64,000 nucleotides of DNA from the NCBI RefSeq assembly GCF_004348735.1, contig NZ_SMKT01000009.1, positions 1 to 64,000 of the forward strand, given 5' to 3'. This document shows, piece by piece, positions 10,761 to 17,918 of the stretch. The position numbers were made by a program, and so were the translations under genes. The first letter of the stretch is position 1. The number at the start of each line of letters is the position of its first letter. The notes under the pieces were generated by a model. That model was not told where the DNA came from, searched no databases, and saw only the letters and a program-made list of their open reading frames with translations. Source of the stretch: Actinomadura sp. KC06 (GTDB taxonomy: Bacteria; Actinomycetota; Actinomycetes; Streptosporangiales; Streptosporangiaceae).

Positions 10761-10775
10761 AGAACACAATGTTCT
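10761..10775. promoter_or_regulatory. Short perfect palindrome upstream of the EEP hydrolase gene
   Basis: AGAACA-caa-TGTTCT is a perfect 6-bp-arm inverted repeat about 50 bases upstream of the EEP start codon, in an A/T-richer stretch. It is placed like an operator. The spacing does not match the actinobacterial SOS box (GAAC with a 4-base spacer), so LexA control is not supported. A weaker repeat, AGGG-atagaa-CCCT, follows. Confidence 0.4.
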
Positions 10776-10808
10776 AAGGGATAGAACCCTCATCGATAAG
10801 TGTTCGGT

Positions 10809-10997
10809 TCAGCCGGGCGCGAGCCGCTCGATTCCCGGCTTGTGGATCATCAGGACGGTGCCGCCGGCGTCCTCGCACGACCGGTTCGACACACGCGCCC
10901 CCCTCGGCACGGAACCGGCCGGACGCGTCCCGTCCCGGTTGCACGCCGCGCATCGGAACGCCTTGCGCGCCGGGATGACCGAGCGAATGGCACGGTC
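10809..10997 (-). pseudogene. Possible gene relic without a start codon
   Basis: On the minus strand a frame of about 62 codons ends in TGA at 10809 and begins directly after a TAG at 10998-11000. It has strong coding-like third-position GC and contains KAFRCAACNRDGT and GGTVLMIHKPGIERLAPG, which read like real protein, yet it has no usable start at its 5' end. The same frame continues upstream beyond the TAG with KIFRCGGRGAT. It could be the tail of a decayed gene or a chance frame; I do not recognise a family. Confidence 0.3.
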
Positions 10998-11097
10998 CTA
11001 CAGGTCAGCGAGCCGCGAGGGCAGGCCGGACGCGTTCACCCCGGTCGCACCGCGCCCGCCGCACCGGAAGATCTTGCCCACCAAGATTTCGTTTTCG

Positions 11098-11126
11098 TTG
11101 CCTGCAAAAGGCGTAGCCCATAATCT
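11098..11126 (+). promoter_or_regulatory. Predicted sigma-70-type promoter for the TetR-like gene
   Basis: TTGCCT at 11098-11103 and TAATCT at 11121-11126 are separated by 17 bases in a locally A/T-rich stretch. Transcription would start near 11133, leaving a leader of about 100 bases before the ATG at 11237. Confidence 0.5.
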
Positions 11127-11236
11127 GGATTCGCCATCACGTGACGCGGCCGCCGGTAAGGCCGACGCTTGATGGCGGTCCATTGGGTGGGTGGACTTTT
11201 ATGCCCGCGTGGATGCCGAAATAGCCTGGGGAGATC

Positions 11237-11806
11237 ATGCAGCCCGAACGGGGACCTGCTTCCAGCTCCGTGTCCGAAAATCCCGCTGATCTCGTGCGGC
11301 GCCGCGTGGTCGAGGCGGTCAGCGACTCGATGCGCTCGGTGCAGCACAGGGAACACGGTGAGCTGCACCTCTACCTCTCACTGCTGCAGGACCGGCTGCC
11401 CGTCTACGTCGGCACCGTCGCCGACCTTCTCTCCCATGTCGGACAGGCCAGCGTCCACAAGAACCTCGTGATGGTCGCGGAGGCGACCATCACTTTCTAC
11501 AACGAGGTCCTGGCCGCGAAGGTGGCGGTGGTGGCCAGCCCGGCGCAGCTGGTCAGGCTGCGGCAGGTGATGGGGCCCCGCCAGCTCGGCCCCCACCAGG
11601 CCGAGAATTCGGTCGCCGCCTACCTGCGCCAGGAGCAGGAGCTGGGACGGGTGGCGGAAGAGGTGGAACCGCAGGCCGTCGCCCGCCTCCTGATCGGCGC
11701 CTGCCTCAACTGCGCCTTCACCGGCCTGCTGCTGGGCGATGACGCGGTACCGCCGCGCCACGAGTACGCCACTGGTCTAATTCACGGCCTGCGGCTATCT
11801 CCCTGA
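11237..11806 (+). CDS. TetR-like ligand-binding protein lacking the HTH domain
   Basis: The 189-residue product begins at an ATG preceded by GGGGAG. From about residue 75 it matches the all-helical C-terminal dimerisation/ligand domain of TetR regulators (TITFYNEVLAAKVAVVASPAQL, then QAVARLLIGACLNCAFTGLLL). The first 70 residues should be the TetR helix-turn-helix, but no turn with the usual helix-3 pattern (YYHF or LYHHF-like end) is present; instead there is a polar stretch followed by YLSLLQDRLPVYVGTVADLL. No alternative frame upstream supplies the missing domain. It may be a decayed regulator or a ligand-binding partner that acts without DNA. The codon usage is normal, which argues against recent decay. 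Confidence 0.55.
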   Translation: MQPERGPASSSVSENPADLVRRRVVEAVSDSMRSVQHREHGELHLYLSLLQDRLPVYVGTVADLLSHVGQASVHKNLVMVAEATITFYNEVLAAKVAVVASPAQLVRLRQVMGPRQLGPHQAENSVAAYLRQEQELGRVAEEVEPQAVARLLIGACLNCAFTGLLLGDDAVPPRHEYATGLIHGLRLSP

Positions 11807-11838
11807 TGGCCGACAGCGGCCAGGGCCGTCGGCTTGAT

Positions 11839-11887
11839 ATGACGCTGGAACGTTCGATAAATCTATAAATGTCGAACACAGCGTCAT
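11839..11887 (+). terminator. Long interrupted hairpin followed by a T-rich run
   Basis: ATGACGCTG (11839-11847) pairs perfectly with CAGCGTCAT (11879-11887), and inside it GTTCGA pairs with TCGAAC around an A/T-rich loop. TTTTCTT follows. It sits 32 bases after the TetR-like stop and 20 bases before the secreted-protein start, so it looks like a terminator for the first gene. The A/T-rich loop could also carry promoter elements for the second. Confidence 0.5.
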
Positions 11888-11907
11888 TTTCTTCCTGGGA
11901 GAAACAC

Positions 11908-12360
11908 ATGAAGTTATTACCCGGCTCGCGTCGACTGGCGGTCATCACGGGTGCGGCCGTGCTGGCCACCGCCTTGAGCGGAGCGGCCACCGCCTCCGCT
12001 CGGACCACGGAAACCGTCTGCGGCCCTGAGGTCGAACTCGGTTCCGTCGTTTACCAGATGTGCAGCGACGTCGTCCATGTGGGCGAGACGACCTACACCA
12101 CCCAGCCGTTCCTGGAAGCGCGGAACCGCGGCATCTCCTACGTCGATCTGGACTTCACGCTCCAGCACTGGGACCCCGCGGCGAGCGGCTGGGCCACCGA
12201 CGGCGGCGGCTCGAAGACGCTCCAGGCCGGCTCCTCGACCCGCTGGTTCAGCGGGCCGACCTTCTGGCCCTGCGGCGCCGACGCCCCCGAGCGCGGCCAG
12301 GTCGCCAGCTCCATCGGAACCGGAGACTGGGCCAACGTGGTCACCCCTGCGGCCTGCTGA
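11908..12360 (+). CDS. Small secreted protein with two probable disulfides
   Basis: The 150-residue product starts at an ATG with GGGAGAAACAC upstream. Residues 1-31 form a clear Sec signal: KLLPGSRR positive end, an Ala/Val/Leu core and an ASA-type cleavage site before RTTETVCG. The mature part has four cysteines (two near the start, one in WPCGAD, one as the last residue) and is rich in Trp, Gly and Thr, suggesting a compact disulfide-stabilised extracellular domain. I do not recognise a family. A longer reading that starts 39 bases upstream lacks a ribosome site. It lies downstream of the TetR-like gene but is separated from it by the hairpin. Confidence 0.75.
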   Translation: MKLLPGSRRLAVITGAAVLATALSGAATASARTTETVCGPEVELGSVVYQMCSDVVHVGETTYTTQPFLEARNRGISYVDLDFTLQHWDPAASGWATDGGGSKTLQAGSSTRWFSGPTFWPCGADAPERGQVASSIGTGDWANVVTPAAC

Positions 12361-12432
12361 CCGGACCCGCTGCCGGCCGGCCCGGCCTGCTGACCGGACC
12401 GGCCCGCTGAACGAATCACCCCGCTGAACGAA
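12351..12432 (+). repeat. Two short tandem duplications after the secreted-protein gene
   Basis: GGCCTGCTGACCGGACC occurs at 12351-12367, where it includes the stop codon, and again at 12384-12400. Then CCCGCTGAACGAA occurs at 12403-12415 and 12420-12432. Both look like replication slippage products in the 3' untranslated region. Confidence 0.6.
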
Positions 12433-12435
12433 CCG

Positions 12436-12477
12436 CCCCGTCCGTCATGCCATGACCGCATGTCATGACGGGCGGGG
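12436..12477. terminator. Bidirectional hairpin between convergent genes
   Basis: CCCCGTCCGTCATG (12436-12449) pairs with CATGACGGGCGGGG (12464-12477) over 14 positions with a single G:T-type mismatch and a 14-base loop. It lies between the secreted protein (plus) and the ferritin-like gene (minus), whose stop codon at 12463-12465 is inside the structure. Confidence 0.6.
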
Positions 12478-13656
12478 TGCGGTCAGGGCGGACAGGTCGA
12501 TGGGCTCGCCGGCGGACAGTCCGGCCGCCTCGATGCGGGCGGCGGCGTGTTCGACCGCGCGGTCGATCGTGGCCTGATCGATCTCGAACGTGGCGCTGGC
12601 GAACAGGCCCTGAGCCGCCTTCTCCGGCTTCGGGTGGGGGTTGCGATAGAGGGCCTGGCTGCGATCCCGCAGTTCGAGCATGACCGGGATGGCGTGCGCG
12701 ATGTCGCGCGGCTGCCCGGTGAACCCCTTCTGCAGGTAGGCGAGCATGCCGGCGTAGGCGTCGTTGAACGCCTTCGCGTGGTGGTACACGGACTTGTCGT
12801 CGCACTCTCCGTACTCGGCGACGGTCGACGAGCCGTCGATCCGGTAGACGTCCTCCCAGGTGACGATGAGAGGCGGGCCGCTGGGACGGTCCTTCGGGAG
12901 GTCGTACGAACCGTAGAGCCGGCCCTCGGCGATCTCGTTGAACCGGAAGTAGTGCGCGACCTGGCGCTCCTCGCCGAAGATCTGGTCGTCGCTGTCCCAG
13001 ATCGAGTCGCCGAGCCCCTCGCCCTGCTCGCTGACCACGCGCAGCGCCAGCAGGGCGCTCTCGCGGCCGGTGACCTTGAAGACCTCGCCGCCGGAGTTGT
13101 AGAAGTCCTCCGGCCCGACCTGGTTGCCCGGGGCGCCCGTGAAAACGCCCTCCTCGCCGTGTTCGCGGATCAGGTTGATCAGGCCCTGGCGGATGTAGGC
13201 GTAGAACTGGCCGATCGACGTCCAGCCCCTCGGGTCGGGCGGGCCGCTCAGCGACTGCGGCTGCTCGATGCGCAGGAACGTCCGCAGCGCGTCCCGGGAG
13301 AAGTGCTGGAGCGGGACGGAGATGTCCCCGGCGCTGAGCGGCAGCGTGGCCGGGTACTTCTTGACGAACTCCGGATGCGCCACGCACGGGGTGCCGCCGA
13401 CCGCGTTGAGCAGGTTCGACACCAGCGTCATGTGGAGCATCTCCTCCAGCACGACGCTGCGGATGACGTAGAACGCGCTCCGGTTGGTGCCGGGACGCAA
13501 CGTGTACATCGCGGTGAGGTACGGCGGGATCGTGATGTGCTCGACCTGGAGGGCGTACTGGAGGTACGTGCGGAGTTCGTCCAGGGTGGCGGGCGGCTCG
13601 AACTTCAGCTCGTGGGCATGGACGATCCGTCCGCCGGACGCGTTCTCGCTGGTCAT
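12463..13656 (-). CDS. VioB-type (iminophenyl-pyruvate dimer synthase-like) ferritin-like protein
   Basis: The 397-residue product opens with a ferritin-like helical region: LQYALQVEHITIPPYLTAMY followed by VVLEEMLHMTLVSNLLNAVGG. The first Glu and the ExxH of EEMLH are the expected metal ligands. This arrangement is the PF12902 family, named after VioB and RebD, which couple two iminophenyl-pyruvate or indole-imine units; most members outside those pathways have unknown substrates. The remaining 250 residues carry conserved Trp and Asp blocks but no second known domain. The ATG at 13656 overlaps the stop of the GMC gene by 4 bases. This coupling suggests that the flavoenzyme product is passed to it or that both modify one substrate. 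Confidence 0.75.
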   Translation of the reverse strand: MTSENASGGRIVHAHELKFEPPATLDELRTYLQYALQVEHITIPPYLTAMYTLRPGTNRSAFYVIRSVVLEEMLHMTLVSNLLNAVGGTPCVAHPEFVKKYPATLPLSAGDISVPLQHFSRDALRTFLRIEQPQSLSGPPDPRGWTSIGQFYAYIRQGLINLIREHGEEGVFTGAPGNQVGPEDFYNSGGEVFKVTGRESALLALRVVSEQGEGLGDSIWDSDDQIFGEERQVAHYFRFNEIAEGRLYGSYDLPKDRPSGPPLIVTWEDVYRIDGSSTVAEYGECDDKSVYHHAKAFNDAYAGMLAYLQKGFTGQPRDIAHAIPVMLELRDRSQALYRNPHPKPEKAAQGLFASATFEIDQATIDRAVEHAAARIEAAGLSAGEPIDLSALTAPRPS

Positions 13657-15665
13657 GCCTTCACCCCCGTGGGCTGCGCGCTGGGCTGTGCGTTGGACGG
13701 CGCGCTCAGGTTGACCGGACGGTGCAGCCCGACCAGATGCCGGTGGATCGCGTCGGCGCTGCGCAGCGTCAGCGCGGCCATCGTGAGGGACGGGTTCGAC
13801 GTGCCGACGGACGGCATGCTGCCGCACCCCACCGCGTACAGGTTTGGATGCTCGTGGGTGCGCTGGTCGGAGTTCACCACCGAGTCGCCGGTGCCGGTGC
13901 CCATGATGTGCGTCCCGGCGCCGTGGCCCGCTCCCCGGTAGCCGAGGTCCAGCGGCTCGGACGTCTCGTCCGGGGCGAAGGCGAAGTGGCCGACCGGGTA
14001 CGTGCCGTCCGGGGCGGGCCCGTAGTCGGTGCGGTCGACGGCGCGGAGCGCGTCGAAGATCCTCATGGACACCTGCCGGGCCGCGTAGATGCCCTTCTTG
14101 ACGTGCTCGTCGAGGTCGTAGGTGATCACCGGCCGGGGGTTGCCCATCGCGTCCAGGTCCCTGGGGGCGATGGTGACCGTGTTGGACGGGTTCGCGGGCT
14201 GCTCCACGGCGATCTGCAGGGAGATCTGGCGGCCGATCGTCTCGCCCAGGGACTTGCGCAGCGCGGGACCGAACTTGTCCAGCGCGGGATCGAGTTCGAG
14301 GACCTCGCCGGCGGCGTCGCCGCCGATGCGGAGCATGGCGGCGACGTTGCTGAACGGCGCGCCCATCGGCCATCCCCAGCCCCAGTTGCTGATCTCGATG
14401 CGGAAGGGCGAGCGCACCCTGCGCGCGTCGCCGAAGCGGAAGCTCTCGTAACCGGACGTGTGGCCGGGCCCGCGGAACGGCCCCACCTGGTTCCCCGACG
14501 GCATCAGCGCCCACGCGAGCATGGTCGGGTGGTCCATGAGGTTGCGCCCGAGCTGCCCGCTGTTCGGGGCCAGGCGCGAGGTCAGCATCAGGCGGGCGTT
14601 CTCGATGGCGTGGCCTGCCAGGACGACGATGTCGGCCTCCGCCGTGTACACGTCGCTGACCGGGGTCGCCGGATCCCCGTAGGCCCGGTACTCCACGCCG
14701 CGGACGTGTCCGCCCTCGCCGAGGAGCACGCGGCTCACGACGCTCCGCGTGGCGAGCGTGACCGAGTCGCTCCACTGCGCCTGCAGCCGCAGCGGCGTCC
14801 ACTTCGCCTGGACGGGGCAGATCGGGACGCAGCTGGCGTTCCCGACGCACCGCTCCCCGTAGTTCGGCAGGCCCACCGCGCCCGTCGGACGGTATCCCGC
14901 GCCGCCGTCGTACTCCGGGTCGGGGGTGCTGGTCCGGGCCTGCGGCAGGGCGGTGACGTGCAGGTTGACGGTCTGGCCGCCCACGTCCTCGGTGATCGCG
15001 GTGTCGTCGATCTTGCGGAACACGTCGTCGATGTGGCTCGGCGGGATCTTGTGCATCGGGTAGCGGTAGTGCGGGTCGGAGATGACGGACGGGTCGTCGG
15101 GGTCGTCCACGTCCCGGAGCCACTCGCGCTGCTCGGCGGCGTCGCCCGCGACACCGATCTCGTGCTCGGCCCGTGCGTAGTACCGCTGCATCTCGTCGGG
15201 GTCGATGGGCCAGTCCCGCCCGTAGCCGTACAGGGTCTCGGTCTGGAAGTCGGTGGGGTGCATCCGGGGGACGGCCCCCAGCCAGTGCATCGCGGAACCG
15301 CCGAGAACGCGCAGATAGTCGGTGCCGTACGGCAGCCTCCCGTTCTGCAGGAAGTAGCCGCTGGTGCGGTACCCGTCCCCGCCGGGGATGGGCGACAGGT
15401 CGAGCACGTCCGGGGACGGCGCGGCCGCGTTGTGCCGGTACGCCGAGTTCGGCACCTTGATCGCCGCCGAGTGGAAGGTGTCGAGCGAGTCCAGGTAGCC
15501 GGGCCAGGTCTGCGTGCCGCCGTTGCCGCCCTCCAGCACGAGCACCCGCCAGCCCTGCGCGCCGAGCCGCTTGGCGACCAGGCTGCCGGACATGCCCGCG
15601 CCCACGATGATCACGTCGTAGCGGCGGCCGTCGAGCCGGCCGGGCGAGGTCACGGTGTCGGTCAT
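13653..15665 (-). CDS. GMC-family FAD oxidoreductase with cysteine cluster
   Basis: The 670-residue product begins with a Rossmann FAD-binding loop, VIIVGAGMSGSLVAKRLG (Gly22, Gly24, Gly27), and ends with the GMC C-terminal pattern GCGSMPSVGTSNPSLTMAAL. HGAGTHIMGTG supplies the expected catalytic His. A CVGNASCVPICPVQ segment near residue 280 has three cysteines in the spacing seen in FAD-dependent glucose, gluconate and sorbitol dehydrogenase large subunits, where it holds a 3Fe-4S cluster. The start at 15665 has AGGAGC upstream and overlaps the small-subunit gene (ATGA). With that subunit it should form a dehydrogenase that passes electrons to an acceptor other than oxygen; the substrate is unknown. 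Confidence 0.85.
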   Translation of the reverse strand: MTDTVTSPGRLDGRRYDVIIVGAGMSGSLVAKRLGAQGWRVLVLEGGNGGTQTWPGYLDSLDTFHSAAIKVPNSAYRHNAAAPSPDVLDLSPIPGGDGYRTSGYFLQNGRLPYGTDYLRVLGGSAMHWLGAVPRMHPTDFQTETLYGYGRDWPIDPDEMQRYYARAEHEIGVAGDAAEQREWLRDVDDPDDPSVISDPHYRYPMHKIPPSHIDDVFRKIDDTAITEDVGGQTVNLHVTALPQARTSTPDPEYDGGAGYRPTGAVGLPNYGERCVGNASCVPICPVQAKWTPLRLQAQWSDSVTLATRSVVSRVLLGEGGHVRGVEYRAYGDPATPVSDVYTAEADIVVLAGHAIENARLMLTSRLAPNSGQLGRNLMDHPTMLAWALMPSGNQVGPFRGPGHTSGYESFRFGDARRVRSPFRIEISNWGWGWPMGAPFSNVAAMLRIGGDAAGEVLELDPALDKFGPALRKSLGETIGRQISLQIAVEQPANPSNTVTIAPRDLDAMGNPRPVITYDLDEHVKKGIYAARQVSMRIFDALRAVDRTDYGPAPDGTYPVGHFAFAPDETSEPLDLGYRGAGHGAGTHIMGTGTGDSVVNSDQRTHEHPNLYAVGCGSMPSVGTSNPSLTMAALTLRSADAIHRHLVGLHRPVNLSAPSNAQPSAQPTGVKA

Positions 15666-15997
15666 GGCTGCTCCTGTCGCGTGGGCGGGGCGGCTTCGGA
15701 GGCGCCGGTGTACCACAGGTACGCGATGGCCCTGGCGGCCTCCAGCAGGGCCGGGCGCCCGTCCCAGTCCGGGCTCTGGCGCGGGGCCGCCGCCAGGATG
15801 GCGAGCAGGTCGTCGTAGTTGGACGTGCCGATCTGGCGTTTCACCGTGTCCAGGTACGACTCGGCCATTCCGGTTCCCCGCAGGTCGTAGCGGCTGAAGC
15901 CGGTGAGCACCTCCGAGAGCTCGATGAACTTCGACACGTCCTCGGACACGGCCCCCGCGGGGTCAGCGGCGCGGGTTTCTGCGCGCACGTCGTCCAT
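15662..15997 (-). CDS. Sorbitol-dehydrogenase-type small subunit of the GMC enzyme
   Basis: The 111-residue product contains FIELSEVLTGFSRYDL and SYLDTVKRQ, typical of the small (gamma-like) subunit of membrane-bound FAD sorbitol/glucose dehydrogenases (PF12318). In homologous systems this subunit stabilises the flavoprotein and helps export it through Tat. Here no twin-Arg signal is present in either protein. I prefer the ATG at 15997, which has GGAGGA 11 bases upstream, over an ATG 18 bases earlier that lacks a site. The stop overlaps the GMC start by 4 bases. It is the first gene of the three-gene operon. Confidence 0.75.
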   Translation of the reverse strand: MDDVRAETRAADPAGAVSEDVSKFIELSEVLTGFSRYDLRGTGMAESYLDTVKRQIGTSNYDDLLAILAAAPRQSPDWDGRPALLEAARAIAYLWYTGASEAAPPTRQEQP

Positions 15998-16313
15998 CAG
16001 GAAGTTTTCCTCCATTCCAGTGGGCGTAATTCCGGGCGGAAATTTTGATCAAGACCACTGGAAAATCATTGTAGTCAAGGCGTTGTCAGAGGTGAATTGC
16101 CAACAGTGACGACCTGACGTCATTCAACGCTTACCCGGACGCTAGGGAAAAGTCGCGAGACCGCATTCCTGGAACTAGTGGATATCTGCGCAATATTCCG
16201 ATTCGTACAAGCAGGGCCGCTCATGGTGGCCGGCCAGCTCGTCGTGGCGCCGACCACGGCGCGGGTACGCGGACGGCGCCTGGGCGCTGCCTGGGCGAGG
16301 CTGCCGGGGTGGC
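15998..16313. other. 316-base intergenic region with operon promoter
   Basis: This A/T-enriched gap separates the dehydrogenase operon from the end of the amidohydrolase gene, both on the minus strand. It holds a candidate minus-strand promoter at 16068-16096. TGACGTCA-like and TGTCAG-like words occur near 16085-16130, but no clear symmetric operator was found. No coding frame here is convincing. Confidence 0.5.
16068..16096 (-). promoter_or_regulatory. Candidate promoter of the dehydrogenase operon
   Basis: Read on the minus strand, TTCACC (16096-16091) and TACAAT (16073-16068) are 17 bases apart, about 70 bases before the small-subunit start. The -10 element is good, the -35 moderate. Confidence 0.4.
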
Positions 16314-17399
16314 TTAGTGGAGGCGGTGGCCGGCGGCGAATGTCGCGGCCGGACGCCGGAGGACCTCAGGGTCATCGCGGGGGTCGTCGTGGTAGGTGAC
16401 CAGATTGGCCGGCCGGCCCGTTGCGAAGTCCCCGGATGTGCCGTCGGTGAGCAGGTAACGGCGTGCGTTGCTGCTGGCGGCGGCGAGCGCGCTCTGCGGG
16501 GAAAGGCCCAGTTCGGTGAGGAGACGAACCTCGCGGGGCAGGTTGCCGACGACGTCGGTGCCCGCAAGGACCGTGACCTGGTGCCGGACGGCCTCGTCCA
16601 GCAGGTACGCGAGCCTCTCGCGGCGCTGAGCCAGGCGTCGCCGGCGTACGGGATCGTCGGGCGGGGCGGGCGCCAAGGCTGCGCAGAGGGTGGGCGTCCA
16701 AGCGCCGCCCTGGTCGGCCAGGGCTCGCAGCGCGTCGACGGTGAGAGCGTCGCCGTGCTCGATGGAATCCACCCCGGCCGCGACCAGGTCGGCGGCCAAG
16801 GCGGTGGTCGTGTGCGCGGCGACGCGAGCGCCCTCGGCGTGGACGGCCCGCACCAGCCGTCGAACGTCCTCGATCGCGTAGGTCGGCAGCGCCAGATGCG
16901 GACGTGTCACGCCCTGCTCAACGGCGGGGAAGTCACCGATCAGCTTCACCCATCGCGCTCCCGCAGCGATCTGGGTGCGCGCGGCTTGGACGAGGTCGTC
17001 GGCGTCCACCGGTTCGTGGAGTGCCGGGAAGTACCCGCCTGACGGGGCCAGGAATCGTCCGGCTGCCAGCAATCCGGCGCCGTCTGCGGCGACCGGCATC
17101 TGCAATGTGATGGCGCCGGGGCTGCCCATGTCGCGGATCAGGGTGATCCCCGCCTGTTGCGCGGCGCGCAGATTCTGGCCGGCCTGGGGGAGGGGCAGCG
17201 GGCGTGGGCCGGCGGCGTCACCGTCGTCGGCGATGCTCAGATGGCAATGTGCGTCGACCAGTCCGGCCAGCACGAACCGTCCGGGGAGCGGCTCGGCGTC
17301 CGCGGGCGGAGCGTCGGTCCAGCGTCCGTGCCGGTCGATTCCGCCTTCCACTGAATGGCCGTCTGGTAGTCCAACTGCGGTCACTCGCCAGGGCTTCAT
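16314..17399 (-). CDS. Amidohydrolase-superfamily metal-dependent hydrolase
   Basis: The 361-residue product has the amidohydrolase ligand set in order: LVDAHCHL (HxH), WVKLIGD (bridging Lys), VAAHTTT (His), SIEHGD (His) and LAGTDVV (Asp). The arrangement is closest to imidazolonepropionase-like or prolidase-like members, which open cyclic amides or cut N-acylated amino acids. Asn and Arg near the C-terminus (ASSNARRYL) fit that group. There is no signal peptide, so it acts in the cytoplasm. A small hypothetical gene ends 19 bases upstream on the same strand and is probably cotranscribed. The natural substrate cannot be assigned. Confidence 0.85.
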   Translation of the reverse strand: MKPWRVTAVGLPDGHSVEGGIDRHGRWTDAPPADAEPLPGRFVLAGLVDAHCHLSIADDGDAAGPRPLPLPQAGQNLRAAQQAGITLIRDMGSPGAITLQMPVAADGAGLLAAGRFLAPSGGYFPALHEPVDADDLVQAARTQIAAGARWVKLIGDFPAVEQGVTRPHLALPTYAIEDVRRLVRAVHAEGARVAAHTTTALAADLVAAGVDSIEHGDALTVDALRALADQGGAWTPTLCAALAPAPPDDPVRRRRLAQRRERLAYLLDEAVRHQVTVLAGTDVVGNLPREVRLLTELGLSPQSALAAASSNARRYLLTDGTSGDFATGRPANLVTYHDDPRDDPEVLRRPAATFAAGHRLH

Positions 17400-17418
17400 G
17401 GGTACTGGGACGGGGTTG

Positions 17419-17649
17419 TCAGGTCTGGTTTTGTTCGGCTTCGAGTTCGGCTGCGAGGGCCGATCGTTCGGCCTGATGGCGGGCGAAGAGGTCGGCGCTG
17501 AAGGCGGTCCATGCGGCGTCCTGCTCCGGGGTCATCTCGGCTCCGGTGACCTCGGACTCGACGTCCGGATGGGCTTCGAGGAATTTCGCGAAGAGCTGAC
17601 CCATCTCCATGCTGTGGCGCCGGCTGAGCCGGATGCGTCGGGGGTCCAT
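17419..17649 (-). CDS. Small acidic hypothetical protein
   Basis: The 76-residue product starts with a basic stretch (DPRRIRLSRRHSMEMG) and continues as a strongly acidic helix rich in Glu, Ala and Gln (FAKFLEAHPDVESEVTGAE, then a Glu-rich C-terminal tail). It has no signal, membrane segment or known motif. It lies 19 bases upstream of the amidohydrolase gene and is followed on its 5' side by a strong hairpin, so the pair forms its own transcript. A shorter start at the Met of SMEMG is possible. Confidence 0.55.
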   Translation of the reverse strand: MDPRRIRLSRRHSMEMGQLFAKFLEAHPDVESEVTGAEMTPEQDAAWTAFSADLFARHQAERSALAAELEAEQNQT

Positions 17650-17689
17650 CGGGCCATCCTCGCAGAGCGCCGGCCGGTCGCAAGGGGGG

Positions 17690-17722
17690 CGCCCGGCGGC
17701 TCCGGAGAGGAGCCGCCGGGCG
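17690..17722. terminator. Perfect 14-bp GC hairpin
   Basis: CGCCCGGCGGCTCC pairs perfectly with GGAGCCGCCGGGCG around a 5-base loop. It lies 18 bases downstream of the stop of the minus-strand relic at 17740, so it was probably the terminator of that lost gene. Confidence 0.65.
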
Positions 17723-17739
17723 CGGGTCCGGGACGTGGG

Positions 17740-17829
17740 TCAGGCGGGCTGTGGTGCGCGGGCGGCCTTGACCGCCTCGCGGAGGTGGGCCTCCTCGTCG
17801 GACGACAGCGACGCCGCGCCGCCCGGCGT
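17740..17829 (-). pseudogene. C-terminal gene remnant
   Basis: Thirty codons ending in TGA encode SLSSDEEAHLREAVKAARAP plus a short tail, with coding-like third positions and a terminator just behind. A TGA lies in frame immediately upstream and there is no start codon, so only the tail of a former gene remains. The parent family is not recognisable from so short a piece. Confidence 0.45.
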
Positions 17830-17918
17830 TCACGATCTTTTGCCCTTCGCTGGTCGTGATCCGCCGCCCGGTGGGGGAAATGCTCGGGTACTGACGAATT
17901 CACTCCGGGGGAGTAGCT

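Larger units (their letters stand above)
10713..11236. other. 524-base divergent intergenic region
   Basis: This stretch separates the minus-strand EEP gene from the plus-strand TetR-like gene. It holds the AGAACA palindrome near 10761, a possible gene relic on the minus strand (10809-10997), and a good plus-strand sigma-70-type promoter at 11098-11126. Short open frames on both strands here have no ribosome site and no recognisable product, so I do not call them genes. Confidence 0.6.

Noticed and set aside
10761..10775. SOS (LexA) box before the EEP gene
   Set aside because: The GAAC and GTTC halves have the wrong spacing for the actinobacterial LexA site.
10800..11172. Two plus-strand frames of about 110 codons before the TetR-like gene
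   Set aside because: There is no ribosome site, the amino acid usage is atypical, and they overlap a promoter and a possible minus-strand relic.
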